Assembly (NCBI GenBank): GCA_036570425.1
Contig: DATCYF010000017.1
Span: 62,001-126,000, forward strand
From: Rhizorhapis sp036570425
GTDB lineage: Bacteria > Pseudomonadota > Alphaproteobacteria > Sphingomonadales > Sphingomonadaceae
Length of the DNA stretch: 64,000 nt
Direction: 5' to 3'
Shown here: positions 25,578 through 33,952 of the stretch, one piece after another
Layout of the letters: each line of letters starts with the position of its first letter
Position numbering within the stretch: position 1 is the stretch's first letter
Position numbers and translations under genes: made by a program
Notes under the pieces: model-generated
The model's database searches: none
Told to the model about the DNA's origin: nothing
The model's input: only the letters and a program-made list of their open reading frames with translations

Positions 25578-25772
25578 ATGGGACAGGAAACAGAAAAGCC
25601 CGGCCAAGCGCCGGACGAACCAACTGCGGCGGAAAAGGATACGCCAACCTATTCCGCAACGCAGGCGCGCGGAGGCGAGATCATCCTCCGCAAGCGTTGG
25701 GAACGGTGGGTATTCATCGCCGGGCTGGTCGGGTTCGTCCTCCTGGCCATTATCCTGGGTTTAGCCTCATGA
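25578..25772 (+). CDS. Small single-pass membrane protein
   Basis: 64 residues: a polar, disordered first half (ETEKPGQAPDEPTAAEK), then ILRKRWERWVFIAGLVGFVLLAIILGLAS, a positively charged stretch directly before one membrane helix at the C-terminus. It is probably tail-anchored with its polar N-terminus in the cytoplasm. No family recognised. It is the last gene of the possible stress-related transcript starting at 24804 and converges with the acidic gene at 25783. Confidence 0.65.
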   Translation: MGQETEKPGQAPDEPTAAEKDTPTYSATQARGGEIILRKRWERWVFIAGLVGFVLLAIILGLAS

Positions 25773-25782
25773 ATGGAAAGCC

Positions 25783-26085
25783 TTAACTTTCCTCATCGCG
25801 GAAGAGTTCATCAGTGTCTTCGATGATGTCCAGTTCGTCCGCATCATCTTCGACCTCATCGTCGTCGGCATCGCCTTCGCCGTCGTCTGGTAAGAGACCG
25901 GTCTGAATCACGCCATTGGTAGGCCCCCGGCCTTCGGCTTCCAGAATCTCCGCGCGCTGACTTTCATCATAGCCCTCGGGATCCAGAACGTCCTCCGCTT
26001 CCTGGGAGGAACTCTCTTCCGGGATTCGCACGCCACGCGCCTCATCGGGCCTGTCGGGGAAATCGCGTTCCTGCTCCGTTGTCAT
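25783..26085 (-). CDS. Very acidic hypothetical stress protein
   Basis: 100 residues from ATG 26085. The C-terminal half is dominated by Asp and Glu (DDGEGDADDDEVEDDADELD), so the protein is probably disordered and cytoplasmic. The central DPEGYDESQRAEILEAEGRG is the only distinctive part. A perfect EcfG promoter lies 35 bp upstream, placing it in the general stress response. No function known to me; it could act as a charge shield or metal buffer, but that is speculation. Confidence 0.75.
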   Translation of the reverse strand: MTTEQERDFPDRPDEARGVRIPEESSSQEAEDVLDPEGYDESQRAEILEAEGRGPTNGVIQTGLLPDDGEGDADDDEVEDDADELDIIEDTDELFRDEES

Positions 26086-26119
26086 CCTCTTGCTCCTGCA
26101 AAGATGTGTGTGTTGCCAA

Positions 26120-26145
26120 AACGGCTGAGCAGAGAAGGCGGTTCC
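26120..26145 (-). promoter_or_regulatory. EcfG-type general stress promoter of the acidic protein gene
   Basis: On the minus strand, GGAAC (26145-26141), 17 bases and CGTT (26123-26120) match the EcfG consensus exactly. Confidence 0.8.
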
Positions 26146-26244
26146 TCCCATTTCGTCCGATGTCCGGCGTCGTCGTAAAAACTGCCCGGCACAAATGCAT
26201 AAGTGCTGCGTTCAATCTTCGGTGCCAAGCGAAGGGACACGACC

Positions 26245-26433
26245 ATGCCTGCAAAATCTAAGGCGCAGCAAAAAGCCGCCGGAGCCGCGCTGTCGGCCAA
26301 GCGGGGTGATACGAAAAAAAGCGAGCTGAAAGGCGCTTCGAAATCCATGTATGAGTCCATGGACGAAAAAGAATTGGACAAGATGGCTTCCACCAAACGC
26401 AAGGGAAAGCCGGAGCACGCATCCAAGGACTAG
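26245..26433 (+). CDS. DUF3008 family protein
   Basis: 62 residues from ATG 26245. MPAKSKAQQKAAGAALSAKR, the SELKGASKSMYESM segment and the ending ASTKRKGKPEH match the DUF3008 family almost along its whole length. These are small, highly basic, probably disordered proteins found in alphaproteobacteria and other proteobacteria; function unknown. A weak EcfG-like element (GGCAC-N16-CGTT, ending at 26210) lies upstream. Divergent from the acidic stress protein. Confidence 0.85.
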   Translation: MPAKSKAQQKAAGAALSAKRGDTKKSELKGASKSMYESMDEKELDKMASTKRKGKPEHASKD

Positions 26434-26598
26434 CCCATTGTTCCCGGCGAGGCCGCGAAAAACCCATGACGCTGTGGCGTTCGCAGGTCTGTTCTCTACG
26501 GTTTCCGCGCCCCTGCAGAGCGTCCTCTGCGCTGCCGGACGGAAAGCGGGGACGCAAAGCCTTTTCCCGCGAGATTTGCTGATAAAGGAGAGCACACA

Positions 26599-27075
26599 TT
26601 GATAGGAGAGATCGGCGACGGGGAAATGGCCTTGCGGCTGGGTTTGGCAACGCTGCTTGGCGCCCTGCTGGGAGTTGACCGGGAACTCAGGGGGTATGCG
26701 GCGGGCATAAGGACGCATTCACTCGTTGCGCTCAGCGCCTGTGTAGCAAGCATGTCGGCATTGATGCTCTATCATGGGCTCCATGCCGAAGGGTCCCAGG
26801 CCGATCCGCTGAGAGTCATTCAGGGATTGGCTCAGGCCATTGGCTTTTTGTGCGCGGGACTAATTTTCGTGCGGTCAGGTGATGTCCGGAACATGACCAC
26901 CGCGGCCAATCTATGGATGGCCGCTACGTTGGGTATTGCGATCGGCCTGGGTCATTATGTGCTGGTGGCCATCGCGTCATTGATCGCGCTGGTGATGCTC
27001 ACTGCCGTCCGGGTCTTCGAGCGTCGATTCCTGGGCAGCAGAGGGGAAGATGAGGAAAACGGCGAAAAATCATAG
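26599..27075 (+). CDS. MgtC/SapB family membrane protein
   Basis: 158 residues starting at TTG 26599, preceded by AAGGAG at good spacing. LGLATLLGALLGVDRELRGYAAGIRTHSLVAL is the MgtC signature, followed by GLIFVRSGDVRNMTTAANLWMAATLGIAIGLG. About four to five membrane helices. MgtC proteins help survival at low magnesium or acid stress and can modulate the F-type ATP synthase; the C-terminal ACT-like domain of virulence MgtC is absent here, so this is the short SapB-like form. Confidence 0.88.
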   Translation: MIGEIGDGEMALRLGLATLLGALLGVDRELRGYAAGIRTHSLVALSACVASMSALMLYHGLHAEGSQADPLRVIQGLAQAIGFLCAGLIFVRSGDVRNMTTAANLWMAATLGIAIGLGHYVLVAIASLIALVMLTAVRVFERRFLGSRGEDEENGEKS

Positions 27076-27302
27076 GAGTTCTATTCGCTTCGCCTTCTCC
27101 GCTTACCCCTAAAACGATAATGCCCGATCTCGATATGCAGAGCCGCTGACAACCGCGCTTTTCAGGGCTGAGCAGGGCGTTGAGGCAGCAGAAAAGCGCT
27201 ACAAGGTGCTTTTTTTATTCAATCGGAGGCCCATCCCCTATATCAGCCGCCCCCAAGGCCCTCTGTCCGGGTCAACAGGAACTCACATCTGGGAGTATAT
27301 AT

Positions 27303-28652
27303 TTGGTGGGCGTTGACGAAAAATTGAAGCCAGTTCTTGAAGAAGTCCTGCGGCGTAATGCCGGGGAGTCGGAGTTTCATCAGGCAGTCCGCGAGGTGCT
27401 GGAAAGCCTGGGCCGCGTGATCGCGAAGCATCCATATTATATGGATAATGCGCTTATCGAAAGAATATGCGAGCCCGAGCGTCAGATCATTTTCCGGGTG
27501 CCCTGGGTCGATGATCAGGGGCAGGTCCAGATCAACCGCGGATTCCGCGTGCAGTTCAATTCAGCCCTCGGCCCATATAAGGGGGGCATCAGATTTCACC
27601 CCTCCGTCAACCTTGGCATCATTAAATTCCTTGGTTTCGAACAGATCTTCAAGAATGCGCTGACCGGGCTGCCGATCGGCGGCGGCAAGGGCGGGTCCGA
27701 TTTCAATCCGCGCGGCCGCTCGGATGGCGAAATCATGCGATTCTGCCAGTCCTTCATGACTGAACTGTACCGCCACCTGGGCGAATATACGGACGTGCCG
27801 GCTGGGGACATCGGCGTAGGCGGGCGTGAAATCGGCTATATGTTCGGCCAATACAAGCGCATCACCAATCGTTATGAAGCGGGCGTTCTGACCGGAAAAG
27901 GCCTTGTCTATGGCGGTTCCCGTGCGCGCACGGAGGCCACGGGTTTTGGCGCGGTCTATTTCGTGGAGCAGATGCTGGCCACGAAGGGCCATGACATTGA
28001 GGGCAAGCGTGCAGTCGTTTCCGGATCGGGCAACGTGGCCATCTACACGATGGAAAAAATCCTGCAGTTCGGGGGTAAAATCGCCGCCTGCTCCGATTCC
28101 AGCGGCTATGTGGTTGATGAGGACGGCATCGATCTTGCCCTCGTCAAGGAGATCAAGGAAGTTCGCCGCGAACGCATCTCCGAATATGTACGCCTGAAGG
28201 GGCGCGGCGCGCATTTCATCGAGGAAGGTTCGGTCTGGGATGTGCCCTGCGACATCGCCATGCCATCGGCGACGCAGAACGAACTGACCGGCAAGGATGC
28301 CAACATGCTGGTGAAAAACGGCGTTATTGCTGTCGGCGAAGGCGCGAACATGCCGTCCACTCCTGAAGCCGTCCGCATCTTCCAGGAAGCAGGCGTACTC
28401 TTTGCCCCTGGCAAGGCTGCCAATGCCGGCGGCGTCGCCACCTCGGCATTGGAAATGCAGCAGAACGCATCGCGTGACAGTTGGACATTCGATCAAACCG
28501 AAGAGCGGCTCGCGTCCATCATGCGCAACATCCATGACAGTTGCGCCGCTACAGCCGACGAATATGGCGCGCCGGGCAATTATGTGCTTGGCGCCAATAT
28601 CGCCGGTTTCGCACGCGTGGCCGAAGCCATGAACGCCATGGGCGTCATCTGA
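27303..28652 (+). CDS. gdhA: NADP-specific glutamate dehydrogenase
   Basis: 449 residues from TTG 27303, a start chosen because it gives the same length as E. coli GdhA (447) and follows GGGAG; a GTG is the next codon. The enzyme makes glutamate from ammonia and 2-oxoglutarate using NADPH. Signatures are the GPYKGGIRFHPSVN substrate site, PIGGGKGGSDF with the catalytic Lys, DVPAGDIGVGGREIG and the SGSGNVAIY nucleotide loop. It complements the catabolic NAD-enzyme at the window's left edge. Single gene, convergent with the RNase Z-like gene. Confidence 0.96.
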   Translation: MVGVDEKLKPVLEEVLRRNAGESEFHQAVREVLESLGRVIAKHPYYMDNALIERICEPERQIIFRVPWVDDQGQVQINRGFRVQFNSALGPYKGGIRFHPSVNLGIIKFLGFEQIFKNALTGLPIGGGKGGSDFNPRGRSDGEIMRFCQSFMTELYRHLGEYTDVPAGDIGVGGREIGYMFGQYKRITNRYEAGVLTGKGLVYGGSRARTEATGFGAVYFVEQMLATKGHDIEGKRAVVSGSGNVAIYTMEKILQFGGKIAACSDSSGYVVDEDGIDLALVKEIKEVRRERISEYVRLKGRGAHFIEEGSVWDVPCDIAMPSATQNELTGKDANMLVKNGVIAVGEGANMPSTPEAVRIFQEAGVLFAPGKAANAGGVATSALEMQQNASRDSWTFDQTEERLASIMRNIHDSCAATADEYGAPGNYVLGANIAGFARVAEAMNAMGVI

Positions 28653-28659
28653 ATCCTGA

Positions 28660-28680
28660 CCCGCCGGTGTGACCGGCGGG
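28660..28680. terminator. Hairpin between convergent genes, possible bidirectional terminator
   Basis: A 9-bp perfect stem (CCCGCCGGT / ACCGGCGGG) with a 3-base loop just after gdhA and before the end of the convergent RNase Z-like gene. There is no T-run on either strand, so termination would need Rho or another mechanism. Confidence 0.5.
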
Positions 28681-28716
28681 CTCCGGCTCCGGTGGGACCA
28701 GCCGGGAATGCGTTGT

Positions 28717-29727
28717 TCAGGAGCCTGCTTTGGCAGGCTCCTGCTCCTGATCGAATGCGCGGCGCACCTCTTCCATCATCTGTTCCTCCTGGCCCCGATA
28801 GCGGGGTGAGAAGTGGAAAGGCTCGACCCTGCGCGCATTGGCCGAGCGGGCGATCTCTCCTGCGGCCGTTGTGGTCAGGTGCGCCCGCTGCGCCGCCTGC
28901 TGCCGGTCAGCGGCCGAGAAGCTTGCTTCGATGAAGAAAGTGTCGGCATCGTTGGCCAGTGCCTGAATGGCGCTGCGGTTCGCGGCTGTATCGCCCACGT
29001 CAGTGACATACGCGATCTTCTGCCCTCGCTCGATACTGATGAGGTCGCGCAATTCGCCGAGCGGGCGTGACGAGCCCCCAGCGATGGGAATCGACGTGTC
29101 ATCCGGCGCATTATCCCGAATGGCGCGCTTCAGCGTCTGCAGCCAGTTTCCTGGGGTGAGCCCGCATGCGTCCAGCCGGTTCTTCCACACATTGACGTGA
29201 AGCGGTTCTTCCACGGCGAAACCAAGGCTGGGGCCATGATGTTCGAGAATGGCTATGTGCAGCAGAAAATCAGGCCAGCGTATAACAGGGCCCGGATCGA
29301 ATGCCGGGGCCGCAAGCCCTTCATCCACGAAAGCCGATTTGAAGCGGTATCGCACCCCATGGATTTCGTCCGGTCGGATTACCTCAAAGGCATCGATGAT
29401 CAGGTCCGTGGCATAGCGATCCACCAGATCCCAGCTATAGGCTTGAAGCTTGTGGCCCACCGCTGCCGCAAAGCCTGCCGGGCCTACCATGCTGATCTGT
29501 TTGTCACGTCCGATATTGACCCGCAGCAACTGGTCGAACCCGATGAAATGATCCATGTGCATATGGGAAACGAAGACGTGTCTTACACGCAGCAAGTCTC
29601 GCGCGCTGAGCGGCGCGAGATCGCCCAGATCGAACAGCAGTGCCTCCGGCCTGTGGAGAGCCTGAACGAACAGAGCCGGGTCGCCGAAGCGGCCGTTTAC
29701 CAGCGCGGGATGCAGCGTCGGACGCAA
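28717..29727 (-). CDS. Metallo-beta-lactamase fold hydrolase, RNase Z-like
   Basis: 336 residues with a TTG start at 29727, two bases after the preceding gene's stop. The HVFVSHMHMDHFIGFD motif gives the zinc-binding HxHxDH. A later ISIERGQKIAYVTDVGDT supplies an Asp ligand, and HFSPRY a His ligand as in RNase Z. It is longer than tRNase Z of E. coli and lacks a clear exosite arm, so it may act on another phosphodiester. It shares an EcfG promoter with the 70-residue gene upstream. Confidence 0.85.
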   Translation of the reverse strand: MRPTLHPALVNGRFGDPALFVQALHRPEALLFDLGDLAPLSARDLLRVRHVFVSHMHMDHFIGFDQLLRVNIGRDKQISMVGPAGFAAAVGHKLQAYSWDLVDRYATDLIIDAFEVIRPDEIHGVRYRFKSAFVDEGLAAPAFDPGPVIRWPDFLLHIAILEHHGPSLGFAVEEPLHVNVWKNRLDACGLTPGNWLQTLKRAIRDNAPDDTSIPIAGGSSRPLGELRDLISIERGQKIAYVTDVGDTAANRSAIQALANDADTFFIEASFSAADRQQAAQRAHLTTTAAGEIARSANARRVEPFHFSPRYRGQEEQMMEEVRRAFDQEQEPAKAGS

Positions 29728-29729
29728 GG

Positions 29730-29942
29730 TTATTTGTTCGTGCGCCCCAGCCGGTTGGGATCGACCCCACCCGCAGCGTCGGGATCGTTCTCGATATCGC
29801 CTTCGACTGTGTTGTCGCCTTCGATCTCTTCCACTTTTTCCCCGGCCGCTGTGGTGCCCTTGGATTGTCCGATGCCGGGATTACGGCGTAAATCTTCGTC
29901 CTGCTTCGGACCGGCAATGCCGTCTTTTTCAGTGGTGCTCAT
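29730..29942 (-). CDS. Small disordered stress-related protein
   Basis: 70 residues from ATG 29942. Highly polar, Gly/Asp/Glu-rich (EKVEEIEGDNTVEGDIENDP) with no hydrophobic core, so probably disordered in the cytoplasm. No family recognised. A perfect EcfG promoter is 23 bp upstream and the RNase Z-like gene follows after two bases, so both are expected to be induced under general stress. Confidence 0.75.
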   Translation of the reverse strand: MSTTEKDGIAGPKQDEDLRRNPGIGQSKGTTAAGEKVEEIEGDNTVEGDIENDPDAAGGVDPNRLGRTNK

Positions 29943-29965
29943 GATGTTTCTCCTTTGGTTGGGGC

Positions 29966-29990
29966 AACGGCTGGCATGCGCTGGCGTTCC
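29966..29990 (-). promoter_or_regulatory. EcfG-type general stress promoter
   Basis: On the minus strand, GGAAC (29990-29986), 16 bases and CGTT (29969-29966) match the EcfG consensus exactly. It drives the small disordered protein and probably the RNase Z-like gene. Confidence 0.8.
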
Positions 29991-30137
29991 CAGGCGCGAA
30001 AGGTCTGTGAGGCTGCGATCACGCAGGTTGCCATGGGAGCGACCGCGCGTCATGCTCGCCTCATCTAATGCGCAACAATCTTCGCATGTTGGGGATTATG
30101 CTCCTGCTCCCCACATGCCATTCGAAGGAGGCCGCAC

Positions 30138-30572
30138 ATGCCGCTTATACAAGATGAAGATATTGCGCAGCTCCTGCGCGAAACGGACACTATCGCCATG
30201 ATCGGCATCTCGGACAATCCGACGCGGCCGAGCTATGGCGTCATGGCTTTTCTTCAGGAACAGGGCCATCGCGTGATACCGGTCAATCCGCAGATCGCTG
30301 GGGAGCATGTGCACGGTGAATTCGTCTGGGCCAGTCTGGATCAGGTCGGCGTTCCCATCGATATGGTCGATATCTTCCGCCGTAGCGAGGCTGCGGGAGA
30401 GGCTGTGGATGATGCCATAAAGGCGGGCGCCAAATCGGTCTGGATGCAAATCGGCGTCATCAATGAAGCCGCCGCCGAGCGCGCGGAGGCCGCAGGATTG
30501 AAAGTGGTGATGAACCGCTGCCCAAAGATCGAAATTCCGCGCTTGGGCATTGCGCCCAGGAAGAGAGACTGA
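30138..30572 (+). CDS. CoA-binding domain protein, YccU-like
   Basis: 144 residues, the usual length. The Rossmann-type TIAMIGISDNPTRPSYGVMAFL motif near the N-terminus, HRVIPVNP, VDIFRRSE, KSVWMQIGVINEAAAERA and NRCPKIE are all typical of the succinyl-CoA synthetase-like CoA-binding domain found as a single-domain protein. It probably binds CoA or acyl-CoA in the cytoplasm; the process is not known. GAAGGAGG precedes the ATG by about 10 bases. Confidence 0.92.
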   Translation: MPLIQDEDIAQLLRETDTIAMIGISDNPTRPSYGVMAFLQEQGHRVIPVNPQIAGEHVHGEFVWASLDQVGVPIDMVDIFRRSEAAGEAVDDAIKAGAKSVWMQIGVINEAAAERAEAAGLKVVMNRCPKIEIPRLGIAPRKRD

Positions 30573-30647
30573 CCCTCGCTTTGTTTGCCAACCTTCGCTT
30601 CCACAATATGCCTTCCACCCCGCGCAATCCCATTCTATCACACGGCC

Positions 30648-32909
30648 ATGGAGCGCATGCCGGGCAGTGAAGAAGAACCAAAGGGGCTGACCCGTCGCCA
30701 GTTGCTTGTCGGCGGCGGCGCGGGTGCGGGGTTGCTACTCGCCTGGGGCCTTTGGCCGCGCAGCTATGCGCCCAATCTGAAGGCAGCCCAGGGCGAGCAT
30801 GTCATGGGCGCTTTCCTGAAAATTGCCGAGGATGGGCAGGTCATCGTGATCGTGCCGCAAGCTGAGCTGGGGCAGGGGGTTTATACGCTGCTGCCCCAGA
30901 TACTGGCCGATGAACTCGGCGCTGATTGGCGCACGGTTGCGGTACAACCAGCCCCCATCAGTCCGCTTTACGCCAATACCCTGTTGGCAGGGGAGTGGCT
31001 GGGGCAGGATATGCCCACCCTGATAGGCCAGGCGGGTTCGTGGGCGGTGCGCCAATATGCCGTCCGTAATCAAATCATGTTGACGGGGGGCTCAAGCTCC
31101 GTCCGCATGTTCGCACAAAGCTATCGTGAGGCCGGAGCGGCGGCGCGGGTTCTGCTATGCAAGGCAGCGGCGGCGCGCTGGAATGTGGATTGGGAAGCTT
31201 GTGGGACGAGGGATGGCTTTGTGGTGCTGGGGGATCAGAAACTCCGCTTTGCCGAGCTGGCCAGCGAAGCGACGAGCTACGATCTTCCGGCGACGTTACC
31301 AATGTTGCCAGCCCGGGAGGATGGCCTTGCGGGACAGAACCTGCCGCGGCTCGACGTGCCAGCGAAGATCGACGGATCGGCGAATTTCGCCGCCGACATC
31401 CGCCTGCCGAATATGGTTTTCGCTTCGATTCGGCAGGGCCCTGTTGGCGACGCGACGCTCAAGTCCATAAATGAGGCGGAGGCGAAAAAGGTCACGGGCT
31501 TCCTGAAAATCATTAGGCAGGATCGTTGGGTGGCGGTCGCGGGCACCAATTGGTGGGCCGCGAACAAGGCTCTGGACCTGCTGGATCCGGTCTTTACCGT
31601 CACTGGAACACTCATTGGCAATGATTCGATCGACGCCGCGCTTGAAGCGGCGTTCGACAGCGGGGACGAGGCGCGGCTTTTCGAACGCGGCAATGTCGAA
31701 TCCCTGTTCGATGGCGCAAAGATCATCACCAGCGAATATCAGGCTGCGCCCGCGCTTCATCTTGCGATGGAGCCGATGGCGGCGACCGCTCATGTGCACG
31801 ATGGGCAGGCGGAAATCTGGCTCCCGACCCAGGCACCCGCCTTCGCCCGTGCGGCCGTCGCAAAGGCGCTGGATTTGGCGGAGAGCGATGTCATCCTTTA
31901 TCCCCTGATGGCAGGCGGCTCCTTCGGCCGGAAAATGGAGGCCGATGCCGCTGTTCAGGCCGCGATCATCGCGCGAGAGATGAACCGCCCGGTACAGCTC
32001 CTCTGGTCGCGGGCGGAAGACATCATCCATGATCGCCCGCGTGCGCCAGCGCATGTGCGCATGGCGGCGAAGCTGGGGCGGGGCGGTTATATTGACGCGT
32101 GGCTGGCGAAGGTGGCTGCCCCGGCTGCATTGACTCAGCTCTGGGCCCGGATTGCGAACGGGGCCCTTCCGCACGAGGCCGTCGAAAGTGCCGGAACCAC
32201 GACGGAAAAAGCCGCGATTTCCGGCATGATCCCGCCCTATAATCTTGGCTCCATAGCGATAGATCATCATCCCGCCGCAGTGGGTCTGCCGTCCGGCCGC
32301 TGGCGGGGCAATGCCGATCATTATGCCGCCTTTTTCAATGAATGCTTCATCGACGAACTGGCGCAGGCGGCGAAGATCGAACCGATGTCCTTCCGCATGC
32401 AGATGCTGGGTGGCAATCCCCGGCTGGCCCACTGCCTTTCGACGGCCGCCGCGCTGGGCGGCTGGGAGGGGGGCATCGCGGGCAGCGGTCAGGGCCTCGC
32501 CTGTCACAGCATGGCGGGCAGCCATATCGCCGTTCTGGTGGAGGCCAGCATTGATAAGAACCGGCTGCGCGTCGGGCGCATTGTCGCTGCGGTCGATTGC
32601 GGCGCGCAGGTCAATCCTGATATCGCCCGGCAACAGATAGAAGGCGGCCTTGTTTTTGGTCTGGCGTCGGCGATGGGCGGGTCTGCATCTTACAAGCGGG
32701 GTCTGCCGGCCACGATGCGGCTGGGGGAACTGGGCCTTCCGCTTCTGGCTGACATTGGCGACGTGACGGTTGAATTCATCCGCAGTAGCGAGGAGCCCGG
32801 GGGCATCGGAGAAATCGCCGTGCCGCCTGTTGCCCCCGCCATCGCGAATGCGCTTTTTACCGTAACGGGCGAGCGTTTCCGTACCTTGCCCTTGTTAGCC
32901 GAACGATAG
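30648..32909 (+). CDS. Molybdopterin-binding oxidoreductase subunit, IorB-like, exported
   Basis: 753 residues. A twin-arginine signal (LTRRQLLVGGGAGAG) points to export in folded form. The body is the xanthine dehydrogenase-family catalytic subunit of the isoquinoline 1-oxidoreductase beta type: ELGQGVYT near residue 75, GGSFGRKMEADAAVQAA for cofactor binding and a C-terminal EPGGIGEIAVPPVAPA with the catalytic Glu. Normally it pairs with a small [2Fe-2S] subunit (IorA); none is encoded next to it. The physiological substrate is probably an aldehyde or N-heterocycle. hemH follows after 2 bp. Confidence 0.9.
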   Translation: MERMPGSEEEPKGLTRRQLLVGGGAGAGLLLAWGLWPRSYAPNLKAAQGEHVMGAFLKIAEDGQVIVIVPQAELGQGVYTLLPQILADELGADWRTVAVQPAPISPLYANTLLAGEWLGQDMPTLIGQAGSWAVRQYAVRNQIMLTGGSSSVRMFAQSYREAGAAARVLLCKAAAARWNVDWEACGTRDGFVVLGDQKLRFAELASEATSYDLPATLPMLPAREDGLAGQNLPRLDVPAKIDGSANFAADIRLPNMVFASIRQGPVGDATLKSINEAEAKKVTGFLKIIRQDRWVAVAGTNWWAANKALDLLDPVFTVTGTLIGNDSIDAALEAAFDSGDEARLFERGNVESLFDGAKIITSEYQAAPALHLAMEPMAATAHVHDGQAEIWLPTQAPAFARAAVAKALDLAESDVILYPLMAGGSFGRKMEADAAVQAAIIAREMNRPVQLLWSRAEDIIHDRPRAPAHVRMAAKLGRGGYIDAWLAKVAAPAALTQLWARIANGALPHEAVESAGTTTEKAAISGMIPPYNLGSIAIDHHPAAVGLPSGRWRGNADHYAAFFNECFIDELAQAAKIEPMSFRMQMLGGNPRLAHCLSTAAALGGWEGGIAGSGQGLACHSMAGSHIAVLVEASIDKNRLRVGRIVAAVDCGAQVNPDIARQQIEGGLVFGLASAMGGSASYKRGLPATMRLGELGLPLLADIGDVTVEFIRSSEEPGGIGEIAVPPVAPAIANALFTVTGERFRTLPLLAER

Positions 32910-32911
32910 AC

Positions 32912-33916
32912 ATGACGAACTTTCCCGAAGATCATCCGTCTCCATCGCGAACCGGCCTGTTGCTCGTCAATCTGGGCACGCCCGATGCGCCCGAGCCAGC
33001 GGCGGTGAAGCGCTACCTGAAGCAATTTCTGTCCGACCCGCGCGTTGTCGAAATACCATCGGTTGTCTGGCAACCCATATTACGCGGCGTAATTTTGAAT
33101 GTCCGGCCGAAGAAATCTGCCCATGCCTATCGGCAGGTCTGGACGGATGAGGGATCACCGCTCGCCGCCATTACGCGGGCGCAGGCACAGGCGTTGCAAG
33201 CTCATATGGGGGACGATCTGCTTGTCGATTGGGCAATGCGCTATGGCAATCCTTCCATAGAAAGCCGCCTGCTGTCGCTGACTGAGGGGGGCTGCGACCG
33301 AATCCTGATAGCGCCGCTCTATCCGCAATATTGCGCGGCCACGACGGCCAGCGTTCAGGATGAGGTTTATCGGGTGCTTGGCACCCTGCGGCGGCAACCG
33401 GCCATCCGCACCCTGCCGCCGTATCATGACGATCCGAACTATATAGAGACGCTCGCGTCAGTGATTAGGCGGCAGCTTGCCGCACTGGATTTCGCGCCCG
33501 AGCGCCTGGTCGCAAGTTTTCATGGAATGCCCGAGCGTACGCTGCATCTTGGCGATCCTTATTATCATCAATGCCAGTCAACGGCTCGGCTGCTGGGTGA
33601 GGCATTGGGGCGCGAGATTCTGGTTACGTTCCAGTCTCGTTTCGGACGGGCGAAATGGCTCGAACCTGCAACTGACGCCAGCCTTGTCGCGCTGGCCAAG
33701 GAAGGCGTTCGTCATATTGCTGTCACAACCCCCGGCTTTGCTGCGGATTGCCTGGAGACGCTGGAGGAAATCGCATTGCGCGGGAAGGAGAGTTTCTTAC
33801 GCCACGGCGGTGAAAAATTCGCCTTTCTCCCCTGCCTAAACGCGGAGGATGAGGCTATCCTGATGTACGGCAGGCTCATGGGCCGCGAACTATCCGGCTG
33901 GTGGTCGCGCTCATAA
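32912..33916 (+). CDS. hemH: Ferrochelatase
   Basis: 334 residues. LLLVNLGTPDAP at the N-terminus, the VASFHGMPERT segment with the catalytic His, TFQSRFGRAKWLEP and a DCLETLEEI segment define ferrochelatase, which inserts Fe2+ into protoporphyrin IX at the inner face of the membrane, the last step of heme synthesis. It starts 2 bp after the IorB-like stop, so the two are cotranscribed. The P450 and other heme proteins in the window depend on this pathway. Confidence 0.96.
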   Translation: MTNFPEDHPSPSRTGLLLVNLGTPDAPEPAAVKRYLKQFLSDPRVVEIPSVVWQPILRGVILNVRPKKSAHAYRQVWTDEGSPLAAITRAQAQALQAHMGDDLLVDWAMRYGNPSIESRLLSLTEGGCDRILIAPLYPQYCAATTASVQDEVYRVLGTLRRQPAIRTLPPYHDDPNYIETLASVIRRQLAALDFAPERLVASFHGMPERTLHLGDPYYHQCQSTARLLGEALGREILVTFQSRFGRAKWLEPATDASLVALAKEGVRHIAVTTPGFAADCLETLEEIALRGKESFLRHGGEKFAFLPCLNAEDEAILMYGRLMGRELSGWWSRS

Positions 33917-33952
33917 GGGCCAGGAACGTGCATTTGGGGGAGAGGAATTGCC

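Noticed and set aside
31296..32633. A 445-codon minus-strand frame opposite the molybdopterin subunit
   Set aside because: High GC leaves antisense frames open; the plus-strand protein has clear domains and a Tat signal.
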